DNA of 64,000 nucleotides from Escherichia marmotae (GTDB lineage: Bacteria; Pseudomonadota; Gammaproteobacteria; Enterobacterales; Enterobacteriaceae). The stretch covers positions 2,108,001-2,172,000 of the forward strand of contig NZ_CP025979.1 of assembly GCF_002900365.1 (NCBI RefSeq). The letters run 5' to 3'. The position numbers and the translations under genes are program-made. The notes under the pieces are model-generated. The model was not told the origin of the DNA. It worked only from the letters and a program-made list of their open reading frames with translations, and ran no database searches. Position 1 is the first letter of the stretch, and every line of letters begins with the position of its first letter. Below are positions 39,357 to 48,959 of this stretch, in pieces.

Positions 39357-40910
39357 ATGCACGGATATTTAATGTTTGCTATAGCACTCTCACCTTTGCT
39401 CCTTATGGTATTTCTGATTCTGAAACTGAAGATGCCTATTCATTATTCAGTTCTGATATCACTGGCATTCACTGCTGTTTTATCTGTCCTGTTCTGGGAC
39501 ATGCCAGTACAAAATCTTAAAGCCTCCGTGAGTTATGGCGCACTCAAAGGGTTATGGCCGATAGTGATTGTGATCCTCGGCGCGATATTCAGTTATAACG
39601 TGATGCAGGCAACCAAAGCGCTGGATATTCTCCGCGATATTCTCGCCAGTATTAGCGAAGATAAGCGTATCCAGGTACTCCTTATTTCGTGGTGTTTTGG
39701 TGGTTTTCTTGAAGCTGCCGCCGGTTACGGTACAGCGGTCGCAATCCCTATCGGTATCCTCATCGCGCTGGGATTCAACCCACTGAAAGCCGCAATTGCT
39801 TCACTGGTTGCTAATACCGTACCTACAGCGTTTGGGGCAGTGGGTATTCCGGTTTCGATTCTGGCCGAACAGGTTAACCTGTCGGTTTACACCTTAGGTG
39901 GCACAATTATTCTGCAATTGGCGATTTTTAATCTCCTGCTGCCCTTTGTCATTATTGGTATTATTGGCGGCGGTGTGAAAGCAATTCGCGGCGTATTCCT
40001 TATCACGCTGCTATGTGGCATTGCGACACTTGTTCCGCAGTATTTTGTTGCCATACATCTCGGTGCCGAATTACCCGCTTTTGCTGGCAGCCTGGTTAGC
40101 CTTTTCACTGTCGCAATTGCCAGCCGTTTACGCAAAAGATACGTAGATCCCGAGTGGCGTATTGAAGCCAGCCATACCTGTGAAATGGCACCACGCTCAG
40201 TAAAGGTGCTGTTTCGGGTCGGCTCTATTTACCTGTTCATTTTTATCTTTATTCTGCTGTGCTCACCGTTATTCCCAACGATAAAGGCGGCAGCATCTCA
40301 GTTAGCTTCAGCACTGCATTTTTCACTGGTCGATGGTGGAACATTGGTGTTAAAAATCGAATGGCTCACGACGCCAGGAATGCTGATTATCTTTGCGACT
40401 ATTCTCGGCGGTTTTATTCAGGGGGCTTCAGCACGCGGTATGCTGGAAGTTTTTGTCAAAACCGTACTCCAACTTAAAAATTCTATTATTGCAATTATGG
40501 CTATTGTCGCTATGGCAACAGTTATGGATCTCAGCGGCATTATTTCTACGCTGGCACAGTCAATTGTCGACCTCACAGGAAGTTCATATGTCTTCCTCGC
40601 CCCGGTCATTGGTGCTCTGGGTACTTTCGTCACTGGTAGCGACACTAACTCGAATATTTTGTTTGGCAAACTGCAAACTATTGTAGCCAGTAAGTTACAT
40701 ATCGATCCCAACTGGCTGGCGGCGGCAAATACCTCCGGTGCAACGGGAGGAAAAATGATTTCGCCACAAAGTATCGCCATTGCCGTTTCAGCCACGAAAA
40801 TGGAAGGACAGGCTAATCAAATAATGTCTGGCACCATGAAATATTGCTGTGCCTACATCGCGATACTTGGCTTAAAAGTTGGCCTCTTTTATTTCTGGTT
40901 TATGCGATAA
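39357..40910 (+). CDS. L-lactate permease of the LldP/GlcA family
   Basis: A 517-residue inner-membrane protein with about 12-14 hydrophobic segments. Family motifs are GFLEAAAGYGTAVAIP (about residues 120-135) and TGSDTNSNILFGKLQ...AANTSGATGGKMISPQSIAIA near the C-terminus. LldP-type permeases import lactate or glycolate with protons. The ATG at 39357 is preferred over the TTG at 39345, with GGAA upstream. It is absent here in K-12 as I recall and is divergent from ykgEFG, which encodes lactate oxidation, so the pair forms an uptake and oxidation unit. Confidence 0.9.
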   Translation: MHGYLMFAIALSPLLLMVFLILKLKMPIHYSVLISLAFTAVLSVLFWDMPVQNLKASVSYGALKGLWPIVIVILGAIFSYNVMQATKALDILRDILASISEDKRIQVLLISWCFGGFLEAAAGYGTAVAIPIGILIALGFNPLKAAIASLVANTVPTAFGAVGIPVSILAEQVNLSVYTLGGTIILQLAIFNLLLPFVIIGIIGGGVKAIRGVFLITLLCGIATLVPQYFVAIHLGAELPAFAGSLVSLFTVAIASRLRKRYVDPEWRIEASHTCEMAPRSVKVLFRVGSIYLFIFIFILLCSPLFPTIKAAASQLASALHFSLVDGGTLVLKIEWLTTPGMLIIFATILGGFIQGASARGMLEVFVKTVLQLKNSIIAIMAIVAMATVMDLSGIISTLAQSIVDLTGSSYVFLAPVIGALGTFVTGSDTNSNILFGKLQTIVASKLHIDPNWLAAANTSGATGGKMISPQSIAIAVSATKMEGQANQIMSGTMKYCCAYIAILGLKVGLFYFWFMR

Positions 40911-40976
40911 TATGCTTTTATATTTGTCAGAACACAAATAAAGGCTAAGTAACAGAAATCTTATCTCCAGAATGCC

Positions 40977-41015
40977 AGGATGTTCTTTATATCCTCCAGA
41001 ACATCCTGCTGTTTT
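40977..41015 (+). terminator. Terminator after the lactate permease gene
   Basis: AGGATGTTCT (40977-40986) and AGAACATCCT (40998-41007) form a perfect 10-bp stem with an 11-base loop, followed by GCTGTTTT. It lies between the convergent permease and rclR genes. Confidence 0.85.
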
Positions 41016-41078
41016 CCTCCACTACGCTAAGTATGACAGACTCTATTTTTATGCCCGGTAATCTTATTCATACTTAGC

Positions 41079-41942
41079 TTACAAGATAACCTCCTGAAGT
41101 TGTCTGACTCTTTCCCGATATTCTCCCGGAGTACAAGCAAACTCGCGGACAAAAGCCTTGTGAAAAGATGATTCACTGGCATAGCCTACCGACTCAGCAA
41201 TCACCACAACAGGGAGCGTTTCCCGGGAAAACATCTGGGCCGCTATTTGTAGGCGTAACTTTGTTAATACAGCCAGTGGCGTAGTTCCGGAAACATCACG
41301 GAAAAGTTGGGCAAAACTTGCCCTGGACATGTGAGCGATGCTGGCCAGTGATTCGACGGTCCAGGCGTGTCCGGGCATTTCCAGCATTTGCTGGATCACC
41401 GCACCAAGACGCGGATGCAGTAGCAAACTGAGAATGTTTTTCTCTGTATTAGCCTGTGCAATCCATTCACGTACCGCGAGTGTAAATAGTGTCGCGCAGA
41501 CCTGGCTACACAGTGCATCCGCTCCCGGCATTGCCGATCTGGATTCCTGTTGTAAAAAAGGAATCGCTTCCCTCAGCCAGTGAAATTTCACACTGTCGCT
41601 TTCCGGTGCCAAAACCAGCACTTCCGGCAAAGAGGTTAAAAAATAACGCGCCGAACGTTGCAGTCGAAGAGTGCCGCAGACAATACAGGTCGATTCATTT
41701 TCGACGTGACTCAGGCGATGCGCTGAATTGTGTGGTAACAGAACCACACTCCCTGAGCGTAACGTAAAGGTCTGCCCCGTCGGTATTTCCAGTTTCGCCG
41801 CACCTTGTGTTAGCGCATGCCAACGAATAACCGACAGTTCTCCTGCGCCATGTGGAAGCTGCCAGTCGCTTCCTAACTCGCAATTTTTATCGATCGTTCC
41901 TTGTGGAGCGTTAAGCATCAACAAACGGCTAAGGGCATCCAT
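41079..41942 (-). CDS. rclR: RclR, AraC-family activator responding to reactive chlorine
   Basis: A 287-residue AraC/XylS-family protein: an N-terminal cupin-like sensor domain and a C-terminal double helix-turn-helix (WTVESLASIAHMSRASFAQL and ETLPVVVIAESVGYASESSFHKAF). In RclR, oxidation of conserved cysteines by HOCl activates transcription of rclABC; Cys21 and a Cys in STCIVCGTL near 86-89 are present here. It is divergent from rclA across 225 bp, the expected operator region. The C-terminus (RQLQEVIL) is slightly longer than in K-12. Confidence 0.94.
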   Translation of the reverse strand: MDALSRLLMLNAPQGTIDKNCELGSDWQLPHGAGELSVIRWHALTQGAAKLEIPTGQTFTLRSGSVVLLPHNSAHRLSHVENESTCIVCGTLRLQRSARYFLTSLPEVLVLAPESDSVKFHWLREAIPFLQQESRSAMPGADALCSQVCATLFTLAVREWIAQANTEKNILSLLLHPRLGAVIQQMLEMPGHAWTVESLASIAHMSRASFAQLFRDVSGTTPLAVLTKLRLQIAAQMFSRETLPVVVIAESVGYASESSFHKAFVREFACTPGEYRERVRQLQEVIL

Positions 41943-42167
41943 ATCAGACTCCTGAGTAGTTATTGATTACAGACAGCAGCAATCTTATATAAGCATTAAT
42001 CTAATATCATCAACTAGTTAATCATCATCGTCATATTGTGACCCTGATTAAAAAACAATAAACACAAGACGATAAGACAAAATTTTAAGCGTTGTGAAGA
42101 AATATTATTTTTGCCTTTACGTCTATAGTCATTATGTCAAATGAATACGTTTCGACAGGAAATTATC

Positions 42168-43493
42168 ATGAATAAATATCAGGCAGTTATTATTGGTTTT
42201 GGTAAGGCAGGAAAAACATTAGCCGTCACGCTGGCTAAAGCGGGTTGGCGTGTGGCCCTCATCGAACAATCGAACGCAATGTATGGCGGGACTTGTATTA
42301 ATATCGGCTGCATCCCGACCAAGACGTTGGTTCATGATGCACAACAGCACGTAGATTTTGCCAGTGCCATGCAGCGTAAAGATGAGGTCGTCAGTTTATT
42401 ACGCGATAAGAATTTCCATAATCTTGCAGATATGACCAATATCGACGTGATCGACGGACAAGCGGAGTTTATCGATAACCATATTCTGCGCATTCATCGA
42501 CCTGAGGGAAATCTGGAGATTAGTGGCGAGAAAATTTTTATTAATACCGGTGCGCAAACCGTGATTCCGCCAATTCTTGGAATAACCACAACGCCTGGCG
42601 TCTATGACAGTACCGGATTACTGAATCTGAAGGAATTACCCGAGCATTTAGGTATTTTGGGCGGGGGATATATTGGCGTTGAGTTCGCCTCTATGTTCGC
42701 CAATTTTGGCAGTAAGGTTACTATTTTCGAAGCCGCGCCTCTGTTTTTGCCTCGTGAGGATCGGGATATTGCTGATAATATCGCGACTATTTTACGCGAA
42801 CAGGGCGTCGATATTATCCTCAATGCCCATGTGGAGCGAATCAGCCACGATGAAAATAAAGTGCAAGTGCATACCGGGCACGCCCAACTGGCGGTGAATG
42901 CATTGTTAATAGCTTCCGGCCGTCAACCGGCTACTGCTTCGTTAAAGCCAGGAAATGCCGGTGTCGCGGTAAACGAGCGCGGAGCAATTGTCGTTGACAA
43001 GCAATTACATACCACAGCGGACAATATTTGGGCGATGGGAGATGTTACCTGCGGGCTACAGTTTACCTATATTTCACTGGATGACTTCCGCATCGTGCGC
43101 GATGAGTTACTGGGAGAAGGCAAACGTAGCACAGACGATCGGAAAAATGTGCCTTATTCCGTATTCATGACTCCACCGCTGTCCCGGGTTGGTATAACGG
43201 AAGAGCAGGCCAGGGAAAGCGGCGCGGATATTCAGGTGGCAACATTACCTGTAACAGCAATTCCGCGCGCCAGAGTGATGAACGATACCCGTGGGGTATT
43301 AAAAGCGATTGTCGATAATAAAACCCAACGCATATTAGGGGCATCACTGCTGTGTGTTGATTCCCACGAGATGATCAATATAGTGAAAATGGTGATGGAT
43401 GCCGGACTGCCTTATAGCGTATTACGCGATCAGATTTTTACTCACCCGTCGATGAGCGAATCGCTCAATGATCTATTTTCATTAGTCAAATAA
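42168..43493 (+). CDS. rclA: RclA, flavin disulfide reductase of reactive chlorine resistance
   Basis: A 441-residue pyridine nucleotide-disulfide oxidoreductase. The N-terminal FAD loop is GFGKAGKT (about 10-17), and the redox pair lies in GGTCINIGCIP (Cys43 and Cys48). NAD(P)H binding is GGGYIGVE near 170. RclA reduces Cu(II) and protects against HOCl. The ATG at 42168 (RBS AGGA) gives the K-12 start MNKYQAVIIG. The motif GDVTGG of K-12 is GDVTCG here, adding a cysteine near the FAD site; the effect is unknown. Confidence 0.94.
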   Translation: MNKYQAVIIGFGKAGKTLAVTLAKAGWRVALIEQSNAMYGGTCINIGCIPTKTLVHDAQQHVDFASAMQRKDEVVSLLRDKNFHNLADMTNIDVIDGQAEFIDNHILRIHRPEGNLEISGEKIFINTGAQTVIPPILGITTTPGVYDSTGLLNLKELPEHLGILGGGYIGVEFASMFANFGSKVTIFEAAPLFLPREDRDIADNIATILREQGVDIILNAHVERISHDENKVQVHTGHAQLAVNALLIASGRQPATASLKPGNAGVAVNERGAIVVDKQLHTTADNIWAMGDVTCGLQFTYISLDDFRIVRDELLGEGKRSTDDRKNVPYSVFMTPPLSRVGITEEQARESGADIQVATLPVTAIPRARVMNDTRGVLKAIVDNKTQRILGASLLCVDSHEMINIVKMVMDAGLPYSVLRDQIFTHPSMSESLNDLFSLVK

Positions 43494-43503
43494 CCCAAAA
43501 ATC

Positions 43504-43531
43504 AGACGCCAGGACAAATATTCTGGCGTCT
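43504..43531 (+). terminator. Hairpin between rclA and rclB (attenuator or mRNA-stability element)
   Basis: AGACGCCAG (43504-43512) and CTGGCGTCT (43523-43531) form a perfect 9-bp stem. No U run follows directly, and rclB follows within 75 bp, so it may reduce rather than end transcription into rclBC. Confidence 0.55.
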
Positions 43532-43601
43532 CAGAGAAAAGCATTTTATTAGCTTTTGCTTATTCTATAACTTCTTAATCACTTCATTGATGGTATTTTA
43601 T

Positions 43602-43838
43602 ATGTTTAAAAAAACTGTTTTATTTGCAACGCTATTATCTGGCGTTATGGCTTTTTCCACCAATGCAGATGACAAAATAGTTCTGAAACATGTCAGCGTC
43701 TCGTCAATATCAGCCTCACCAACAGTTCTGGAGGATGCCATTGCCGATATTGCCAGAAAATACGATGCTTCATCATGGAAAGTCACCTCAATGCGAATTG
43801 ATAATAACTCAACCGCAACGGCAGTATTGTATAAATAA
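43602..43838 (+). CDS. rclB: RclB, small periplasmic DUF1471 protein
   Basis: A 78-residue protein with a signal peptide at about 1-22 (MFKKTVLFATLLSGVMAFST...) and a C-terminal DUF1471-like segment (SWKVTSMRIDNNSTATAVLY). Part of the rcl reactive-chlorine operon; molecular role unknown. The ATG at 43602 matches K-12 length. It lies 12 bp upstream of rclC. Confidence 0.92.
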   Translation: MFKKTVLFATLLSGVMAFSTNADDKIVLKHVSVSSISASPTVLEDAIADIARKYDASSWKVTSMRIDNNSTATAVLYK

Positions 43839-43849
43839 GGATGTTTACA

Positions 43850-44437
43850 ATGGAAAAATACCTGCACCTGTTAAGTCGGGGGGATAAAGTTGGCCTGACA
43901 TTGATTCGACTGAGCATTGCGATTGTTTTTATGTGGATTGGGTTATTAAAGTTTGTCCCTTACGAGGCAGACAGCATTACACCATTCGTCGCGAACAGTC
44001 CGTTAATGTCGTTCTTCTATGAACATCCGGAAGACTATAAACAGTATCTGACTCACGAAGGCGAATACAAGCCAGAAGCCCGGGCATGGCAAATTACCAA
44101 TAATACCTATGGTTTTTCCAATGGCCTTGGCGTCGTGGAGGTGATGATTGCGCTACTGGTTTTGGCTAACCCTGTTAACCGGTGGTTGGGTTTATTGGGA
44201 GGACTGATGTCATTTGCCACACCTCTGGTAACACTCTCATTTTTAATCACCACACCTGAAGCCTAGGTGCCCGCACTGGGGGATGCTCATCATGGTTTTC
44301 CTTATTTATCCGGTGCCGGTCGTCTGGTGTTGAAGGATACCCTGATGCTGGCTGGCGCAGTCATGATAATGGCCGATTCAGCACGGGATATCCTCAACCA
44401 ACGAAGTCATGAATCATGTTCAGATTTTAAAGTTTAA
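43850..44437 (+). pseudogene. rclC: rclC, inner-membrane DUF417 protein gene with premature amber codon
   Basis: From ATG 43850 (MEKYLHLLSRGDKVGL) the frame runs to TAG 44264-44266 after SFLITTPEA, giving 138 residues. The same frame then continues for 56 codons (VPALGDAHHGFPYLSGAGRL to SDFKV) to TAA 44435-44437. K-12 RclC reads TTPEAWVPALGD, so a TGG tryptophan codon has become TAG. The truncated product lacks the last membrane segment(s). RclC contributes to HOCl resistance in K-12. The downstream part is still near-identical to K-12, so the mutation looks recent. Confidence 0.92.
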
Positions 44438-44477
44438 ATTCTTATAATCAGAACAGAATTTGTTTCTCATTATTCAG

Positions 44478-44528
44478 GCGTCAGTCTTCTCTTTGTACAG
44501 GCGAGGCTGACGCTTTTTGATGCTCAAT
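44478..44528 (+). terminator. Terminator after rclC
   Basis: GCGTCAG (44478-44484) pairs with CTGACGC (44517-44523) across a long loop, followed at once by TTTTTG. It lies about 40 bp after the original rclC stop and would end the rclABC transcript. Confidence 0.75.
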
Positions 44529-44679
44529 GTTTCTTTGTTGAGTATATAAACTTCCTGATATAAAGCATCGACATTATTCACATTAGCCTGTATTGGAAAA
44601 TTCAGTACCTGTGTCCTTATTCCCAGCGACGAAGAGTGCGCGAATGCTCCCCAGCCTGCTGGAGAGCATCGGAGGTTAA

Positions 44680-45729
44680 TTAAATATTCTTATCAAAGAA
44701 AACGTCTAATTTTTGCGTCGCCTGGTCAACGTATTCAGGCACCCAATAGGTCTCAATATGGGTAGCGCCATCGATCAGGAAGAGTTCTTTGTTTTTCGTA
44801 CCTGTGGCTTTAGCGAATGCATCTTCAGTCATGTACAACGTATCCGCTTTTGTACCGGCAATCATCAGCAGTGGTTGATTGATGAGATCGATATGGTCTG
44901 TCACGTCAAAGCTCATCAGATCCAGCAAACTGCTTGTGGTGTATTTAAACGTTGAATTTGGATGTGCGTGCGTTTTCCAATAATACTCGTAGCCCTGTCG
45001 GTACAAAGCAAATGGCAATTTAGCGATCTGTTCATCAGTCAGGTTGGCATCACCGGAGTAAAGCACTTCACCTCCGGCTGCTTCCTGAGCTCGTGCGTCA
45101 GAAGCCTGCTGGAGCCGCTGCTGGATAGTATCCAACTGTGAATTCTGAAAACCATTACGCCGCACAAGACCTGAATTAAACATGCTAATGGTGGCAATCG
45201 ATTTGAAGCGTTTATCCGTCTCAGCGGCAACAAGTGAATAGCCGCCTCCTCCACAAATCCCCAGCAAGCCAATACGGGTGCTATCAACACCGGGATACTG
45301 GCTGATGAAGTCAGCCATGCCGTGGATATCTTCAATACGATTTGCGGGCTTGTCTACGTTACGCGGCAGACCTCCGCTGGCCCCCTGATAAGCAGCATCG
45401 GCGGCGATGGTAATATATCCGTGTTCTGCCAGGCGTTGGGCATATAACCCGGCAACCTGCTCTTTTACGCCACCATTAGGGTGAGCCACCACGATTGCCG
45501 GATATTTTTTCGCAGGATCATAGTTAGCCGGTGTATACACATTTGCTGCAATTTGAATGCCATGGAGATCATATTTCACCGGATGGATATTGACCTTACC
45601 TGCGACATTCTCGGTGATAGCCCCGTCATAAACGAGAGTAAATGGGTTCTTTTTGTAATCTGCTGCATTGGCAGAGGTGATACCGACTACCGCCGTCATC
45701 AGCATTGCACTTAAAAGAGTCAATTTCAT
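44680..45729 (-). CDS. Exported alpha/beta hydrolase (YcjY / dienelactone-hydrolase-like)
   Basis: A 349-residue protein with a signal peptide (MKLTLLSAMLMTAVVGITSA) from ATG 45729, which has GGGAG upstream; the longer frame start is less likely. The nucleophile elbow reads GLLGICGGGGYS, with Cys where esterases usually have Ser, as in dienelactone hydrolases. Later GTKADTLY and GATHIETYW supply the acid and His. Substrate unknown. It is divergent from an AEC permease gene across a 380-bp region rich in inverted repeats. Not in K-12 at this position as I recall. Confidence 0.85.
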   Translation of the reverse strand: MKLTLLSAMLMTAVVGITSANAADYKKNPFTLVYDGAITENVAGKVNIHPVKYDLHGIQIAANVYTPANYDPAKKYPAIVVAHPNGGVKEQVAGLYAQRLAEHGYITIAADAAYQGASGGLPRNVDKPANRIEDIHGMADFISQYPGVDSTRIGLLGICGGGGYSLVAAETDKRFKSIATISMFNSGLVRRNGFQNSQLDTIQQRLQQASDARAQEAAGGEVLYSGDANLTDEQIAKLPFALYRQGYEYYWKTHAHPNSTFKYTTSSLLDLMSFDVTDHIDLINQPLLMIAGTKADTLYMTEDAFAKATGTKNKELFLIDGATHIETYWVPEYVDQATQKLDVFFDKNI

Positions 45730-45835
45730 GGTTTCTCCCGATAAAAATGCGTGTTCATAAGGCAAGCGAGATGGAACATTCAGACACAGGGTAGAGAGAA
45801 AAAACTGTCAGCATCATGACCGCTAAATAACATTT

Positions 45836-45930
45836 TTGTCAGGAAACGCCCCTGACAATCGCGTTTTCTGTTGTCGGTGGTTGAAATGAGAGAACGCAGA
45901 CCCTTTCCCTGACCTGATTTATGAATCAGG
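45836..45930. promoter_or_regulatory. Two inverted repeats in the hydrolase-permease divergent region
   Basis: TTGTCAGG (45836-45843) and CCTGACAA (45851-45858) form a perfect 8-bp inverted repeat. CCTGATT (45913-45919) and AATCAGG (45924-45930) form a perfect 7-bp one. Both lie between divergent genes and are candidate operators. The first contains TTGTCA and TGACAA, the half-sites of CusR/HprR boxes, but in the outward orientation. No factor can be assigned. Confidence 0.5.
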
Positions 45931-46109
45931 CTGATTAACCCTATCGGTAAAGCTCTCTCAAATGCACATAAATATGTTGCTATACTCAACCTGACTTAAG
46001 CGGTTGTGATATACCCCGTATAAAATAAGTCACTTATAACAGTTCAACAAATAAAATTCACAGCTTCCGGGTTAATAATTATTATATATACCATAGCAAG
46101 GATATTAAT

Positions 46110-47042
46110 ATGGCGACACTTGAGCAACTTATCATTTTCTTTCTTCTTATTGGCGTTGGCGTTATAGCTCGTAAAGTGGGAGTCATTACACCAGGAAACA
46201 CTCCCCAACTCACATCTCTTGTTTTTAACTTTGCGATGCCAGCCATTATAGTTTCCGGGATAACCACTGACCAACCACATATTTCCGGAAAAGAACTTTC
46301 CATCGTGCTTGCATCTGCATTTACTGCGCTTATTTTACTGATTATTTGCAGCCGTATACTGGCAAGAGTTTTACGATATGAAAGAGAATATCATGGTGTG
46401 GTTACTGTTATGACAACATTTACCAATATTTCTATGATGGGGATCCCAATGATATATTCATTGTATGGCGCTGAGGCCATGATTTATATCACTGTGTTTT
46501 TACTCCCATATAACTTATTATTCTTTTCATATGGCTATTACTGCATGAAAGACCAGAGTGGAAATGCTGAAGCGCTTAGCTTGAGAAATATGTTAAACGT
46601 CATCAACCCAGGGATTATTGCCTGTATCCTTGCTTTGATTTTATATATTTCAAATATACACATTCCTTACGTCATTGCACAACCAATCAAAATGCTGGGC
46701 GCAATAACTGGCCCGGTTTCAATGCTACTGATTGGCTCATTCCTGTTAGACATCGAATGGAAATCTGTTTTTAAGGATGTAAAAGTATGGGTATTCACTT
46801 TTTTTAAAATGGTCATTATTCCGCTTGTCATTATATTAATAATGAAGTTATTCATTACAAATGGGCTATTACTGGGTGTCCTGCTGGCTGCGGTAGCGAC
46901 GCCGGCTGGTGCCGGAACTCCCTTATTAGCTCAGATGTTAAATAAAAAAGTTTATCCGTTAGCTCTTAAAGGTGCAACGTTAACCACACTGGTGTCACTT
47001 ATTACGATGCCTCTCGTAGCAATGATGACAGGTATTGGATAA
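46110..47042 (+). CDS. AEC-family permease
   Basis: A 310-residue inner-membrane protein with about ten hydrophobic segments and the auxin-efflux-carrier fold (LIIFFLLIGVGVIARKVGVI at the start, ATPAGAGTPLLAQMLN near residue 270). AEC members move carboxylates or related compounds. It is 47 bp upstream of an exported hydrolase gene and may form one transcript with it. Substrate unknown; a link to hydrolase products is inferred. Confidence 0.85.
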   Translation: MATLEQLIIFFLLIGVGVIARKVGVITPGNTPQLTSLVFNFAMPAIIVSGITTDQPHISGKELSIVLASAFTALILLIICSRILARVLRYEREYHGVVTVMTTFTNISMMGIPMIYSLYGAEAMIYITVFLLPYNLLFFSYGYYCMKDQSGNAEALSLRNMLNVINPGIIACILALILYISNIHIPYVIAQPIKMLGAITGPVSMLLIGSFLLDIEWKSVFKDVKVWVFTFFKMVIIPLVIILIMKLFITNGLLLGVLLAAVATPAGAGTPLLAQMLNKKVYPLALKGATLTTLVSLITMPLVAMMTGIG

Positions 47043-47089
47043 TACCTGGAGCACTATTTGAAGCCATAATAAAATATCAGAGATAATAT

Positions 47090-48223
47090 ATGAGCCATAA
47101 AACTTCCTTCAAAAAAACGGTCGGTAATGTTTTGTTGTCCGGACTGATATTTTCTGTTTCTGGTTGCGCAATGCACAACATTCAGAGCCAAAGTGCAGAA
47201 CCGCATATTGTATTACAAACCCAAGGAAGCTTTACTGTAGGTGGTACAACGGTAAAACATTCAGGCACATTTTCAGAACAAAATTTTCTGTCTCCTGATG
47301 GTCAGACAGCTTATGGCGATCATGCTTACGTCTTCTACCAAATTCCGGTAAATACACATAAATATCCTCTGGTCTTCCAGCATGGCGGGGCACAAACCAA
47401 AAGAACATGGGAAAGTACACCAGATGGACGCGATGGATTCCAGAATATTTTCCTGAAAAAAAACTATAGTGTTTATCTCGTTGACCAACCCCGTATGGGT
47501 GAAGCCGGTTTATCAACCAAAGATGATACGGGTAAAAATCCCTGGGCGGGCAATCCTATGTATGCCGACAAGACATTTTTTCTGTTGTCTCGTGTTGGCA
47601 ATGAACAGGGCGTATTTAAAAATTCGCAGTTTCCTGACAATCCTGAAAGTATTGAAGCATTCCAGCGTTCCTGGAATCCCTACTCAGGAGAACTTGATAA
47701 TGAGCTGAATGCGAAAACACTTGCTCAGTTATTTGAAAAAATTGGCCAGGGTATTTTAATCACTCACTCGATGGGCGGCACTATTGGCTGGAGAACCCCC
47801 TTTTATACCGACAATGTAAAAGCTATTGTTGCTTATGAGCCAGGTGGAACACCATTTATCTTCCCGAAAAATGAGATGCCATCCCCGGTGAAAACCACAT
47901 TTGCCCCCTTGAGCGCTTCCGCGATGGGAGTTCCCATGAACGAGTTTCTCAAACTCACGCGGATCCCAATCGTTATTTATTATGGCGATTTTATTGCTGA
48001 AAAACCGGATACGGCCGTTGGCCCGGATAAATGGAGAAGTGAATATGAAATGGCAAAGCAATTTGTTATGACCATCAACCGTCACGGTGGAGATGCTACC
48101 CTTGTCCATCTCCCTGATATTGGCATCAAAGGCAATTCTCATTTCCTGATGGCGGAAAAGAATAATCAGGAGATTGCCGGGATAATGGCATCGTGGTTAC
48201 ACGATAAAGGACTCGATAAATAA
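47090..48223 (+). CDS. Lipoprotein alpha/beta hydrolase (esterase-like)
   Basis: A 377-residue protein with a lipoprotein signal (LLSGLIFSVSGC, Cys about 26), so it is membrane-anchored outside the cytoplasm. The fold is alpha/beta hydrolase, with the nucleophile elbow ITHSMGG (Ser near 228) and a late His in KGNSHFLM. It is a clear paralogue of the broken gene at 51858: both contain QGSF..GGT, GDHA.VFYQIP and WESTPDGR.GFQNIF. It lies 40 bp before the response regulator gene. Substrate unknown. Confidence 0.87.
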   Translation: MSHKTSFKKTVGNVLLSGLIFSVSGCAMHNIQSQSAEPHIVLQTQGSFTVGGTTVKHSGTFSEQNFLSPDGQTAYGDHAYVFYQIPVNTHKYPLVFQHGGAQTKRTWESTPDGRDGFQNIFLKKNYSVYLVDQPRMGEAGLSTKDDTGKNPWAGNPMYADKTFFLLSRVGNEQGVFKNSQFPDNPESIEAFQRSWNPYSGELDNELNAKTLAQLFEKIGQGILITHSMGGTIGWRTPFYTDNVKAIVAYEPGGTPFIFPKNEMPSPVKTTFAPLSASAMGVPMNEFLKLTRIPIVIYYGDFIAEKPDTAVGPDKWRSEYEMAKQFVMTINRHGGDATLVHLPDIGIKGNSHFLMAEKNNQEIAGIMASWLHDKGLDK

Positions 48224-48263
48224 ACCAGTGCCCTAAAATCATTAATGGAGCGGGATAAATATT

Positions 48264-48944
48264 ATGCGCCTTTTACTTATAGAAGATGAAGAGAAAACCT
48301 CGACATATATCAGCCGTGCATTAAAAGAATCAGGGTTCATCGTTGATATTTCTGCCAATGGCGCTGAAGGGCTTCATTATGCGCTGGAATTAGACTACGA
48401 CGCGATAATTCTTGATGTGATGCTACCCGGAATGGATGGTTATCAGGTGCTGGAAGGCGTCCGGACCAGGAAACAGACCCCCGTGCTGATGCTGTCAGCA
48501 CGGGGATCGGTCGACGAACGCGTCAAAGGGCTGCGTCTGGGAGCAGATGATTATCTCCCTAAGCCCTTTTCACTCATTGAATTGGTGGCGCGTATTCAGG
48601 CGTTGGTGCGTCGCCGCCCTACGGATGGCGCAGACATCACTCAGCTTCATATTCAGGATCTGCATCTCGACTTACTGGCGCGCAGGGTATTTCGCGGAGG
48701 AACGAGACTGGAACTAACCGCGAAAGAGTTTTCCCTGTTGAGTTTGCTCGCTCGCCATCAAGGGGAGATCCTGTCAAAGATGATGATTGCCGAACAAGTC
48801 TGGGACATGAATTTTGATAGTGATGCCAATGTGGTTGAAGTCGCTATTAAACGTTTACGCGCCAAAGTTGATGCCCCATTCGACGTTAAGTTGCTTCATA
48901 CCGTTCGCGGCATGGGGTATGTCCTCGAAGTCCGGCCTGAGTAA
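48264..48944 (+). CDS. Response regulator of the CusR/HprR (heavy-metal) family
   Basis: A 226-residue OmpR/PhoB-type protein. The receiver has acidic residues at 7-9 (IEDEE), phospho-acceptor Asp51 (AIILDVMLPGMDGY) and Lys in DYLPKPF. The C-terminal winged helix begins near 130 and has DSDANVVEVAIKRLRAKVD, as in CusR, PcoR and HprR. It is 15 bp upstream of the kinase gene. Two perfect CusR-type boxes (50387 and 61915) lie in this block, so it is probably their binder. Confidence 0.92.
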   Translation: MRLLLIEDEEKTSTYISRALKESGFIVDISANGAEGLHYALELDYDAIILDVMLPGMDGYQVLEGVRTRKQTPVLMLSARGSVDERVKGLRLGADDYLPKPFSLIELVARIQALVRRRPTDGADITQLHIQDLHLDLLARRVFRGGTRLELTAKEFSLLSLLARHQGEILSKMMIAEQVWDMNFDSDANVVEVAIKRLRAKVDAPFDVKLLHTVRGMGYVLEVRPE

Positions 48945-48959
48945 ATAAAGGGGATAAGC

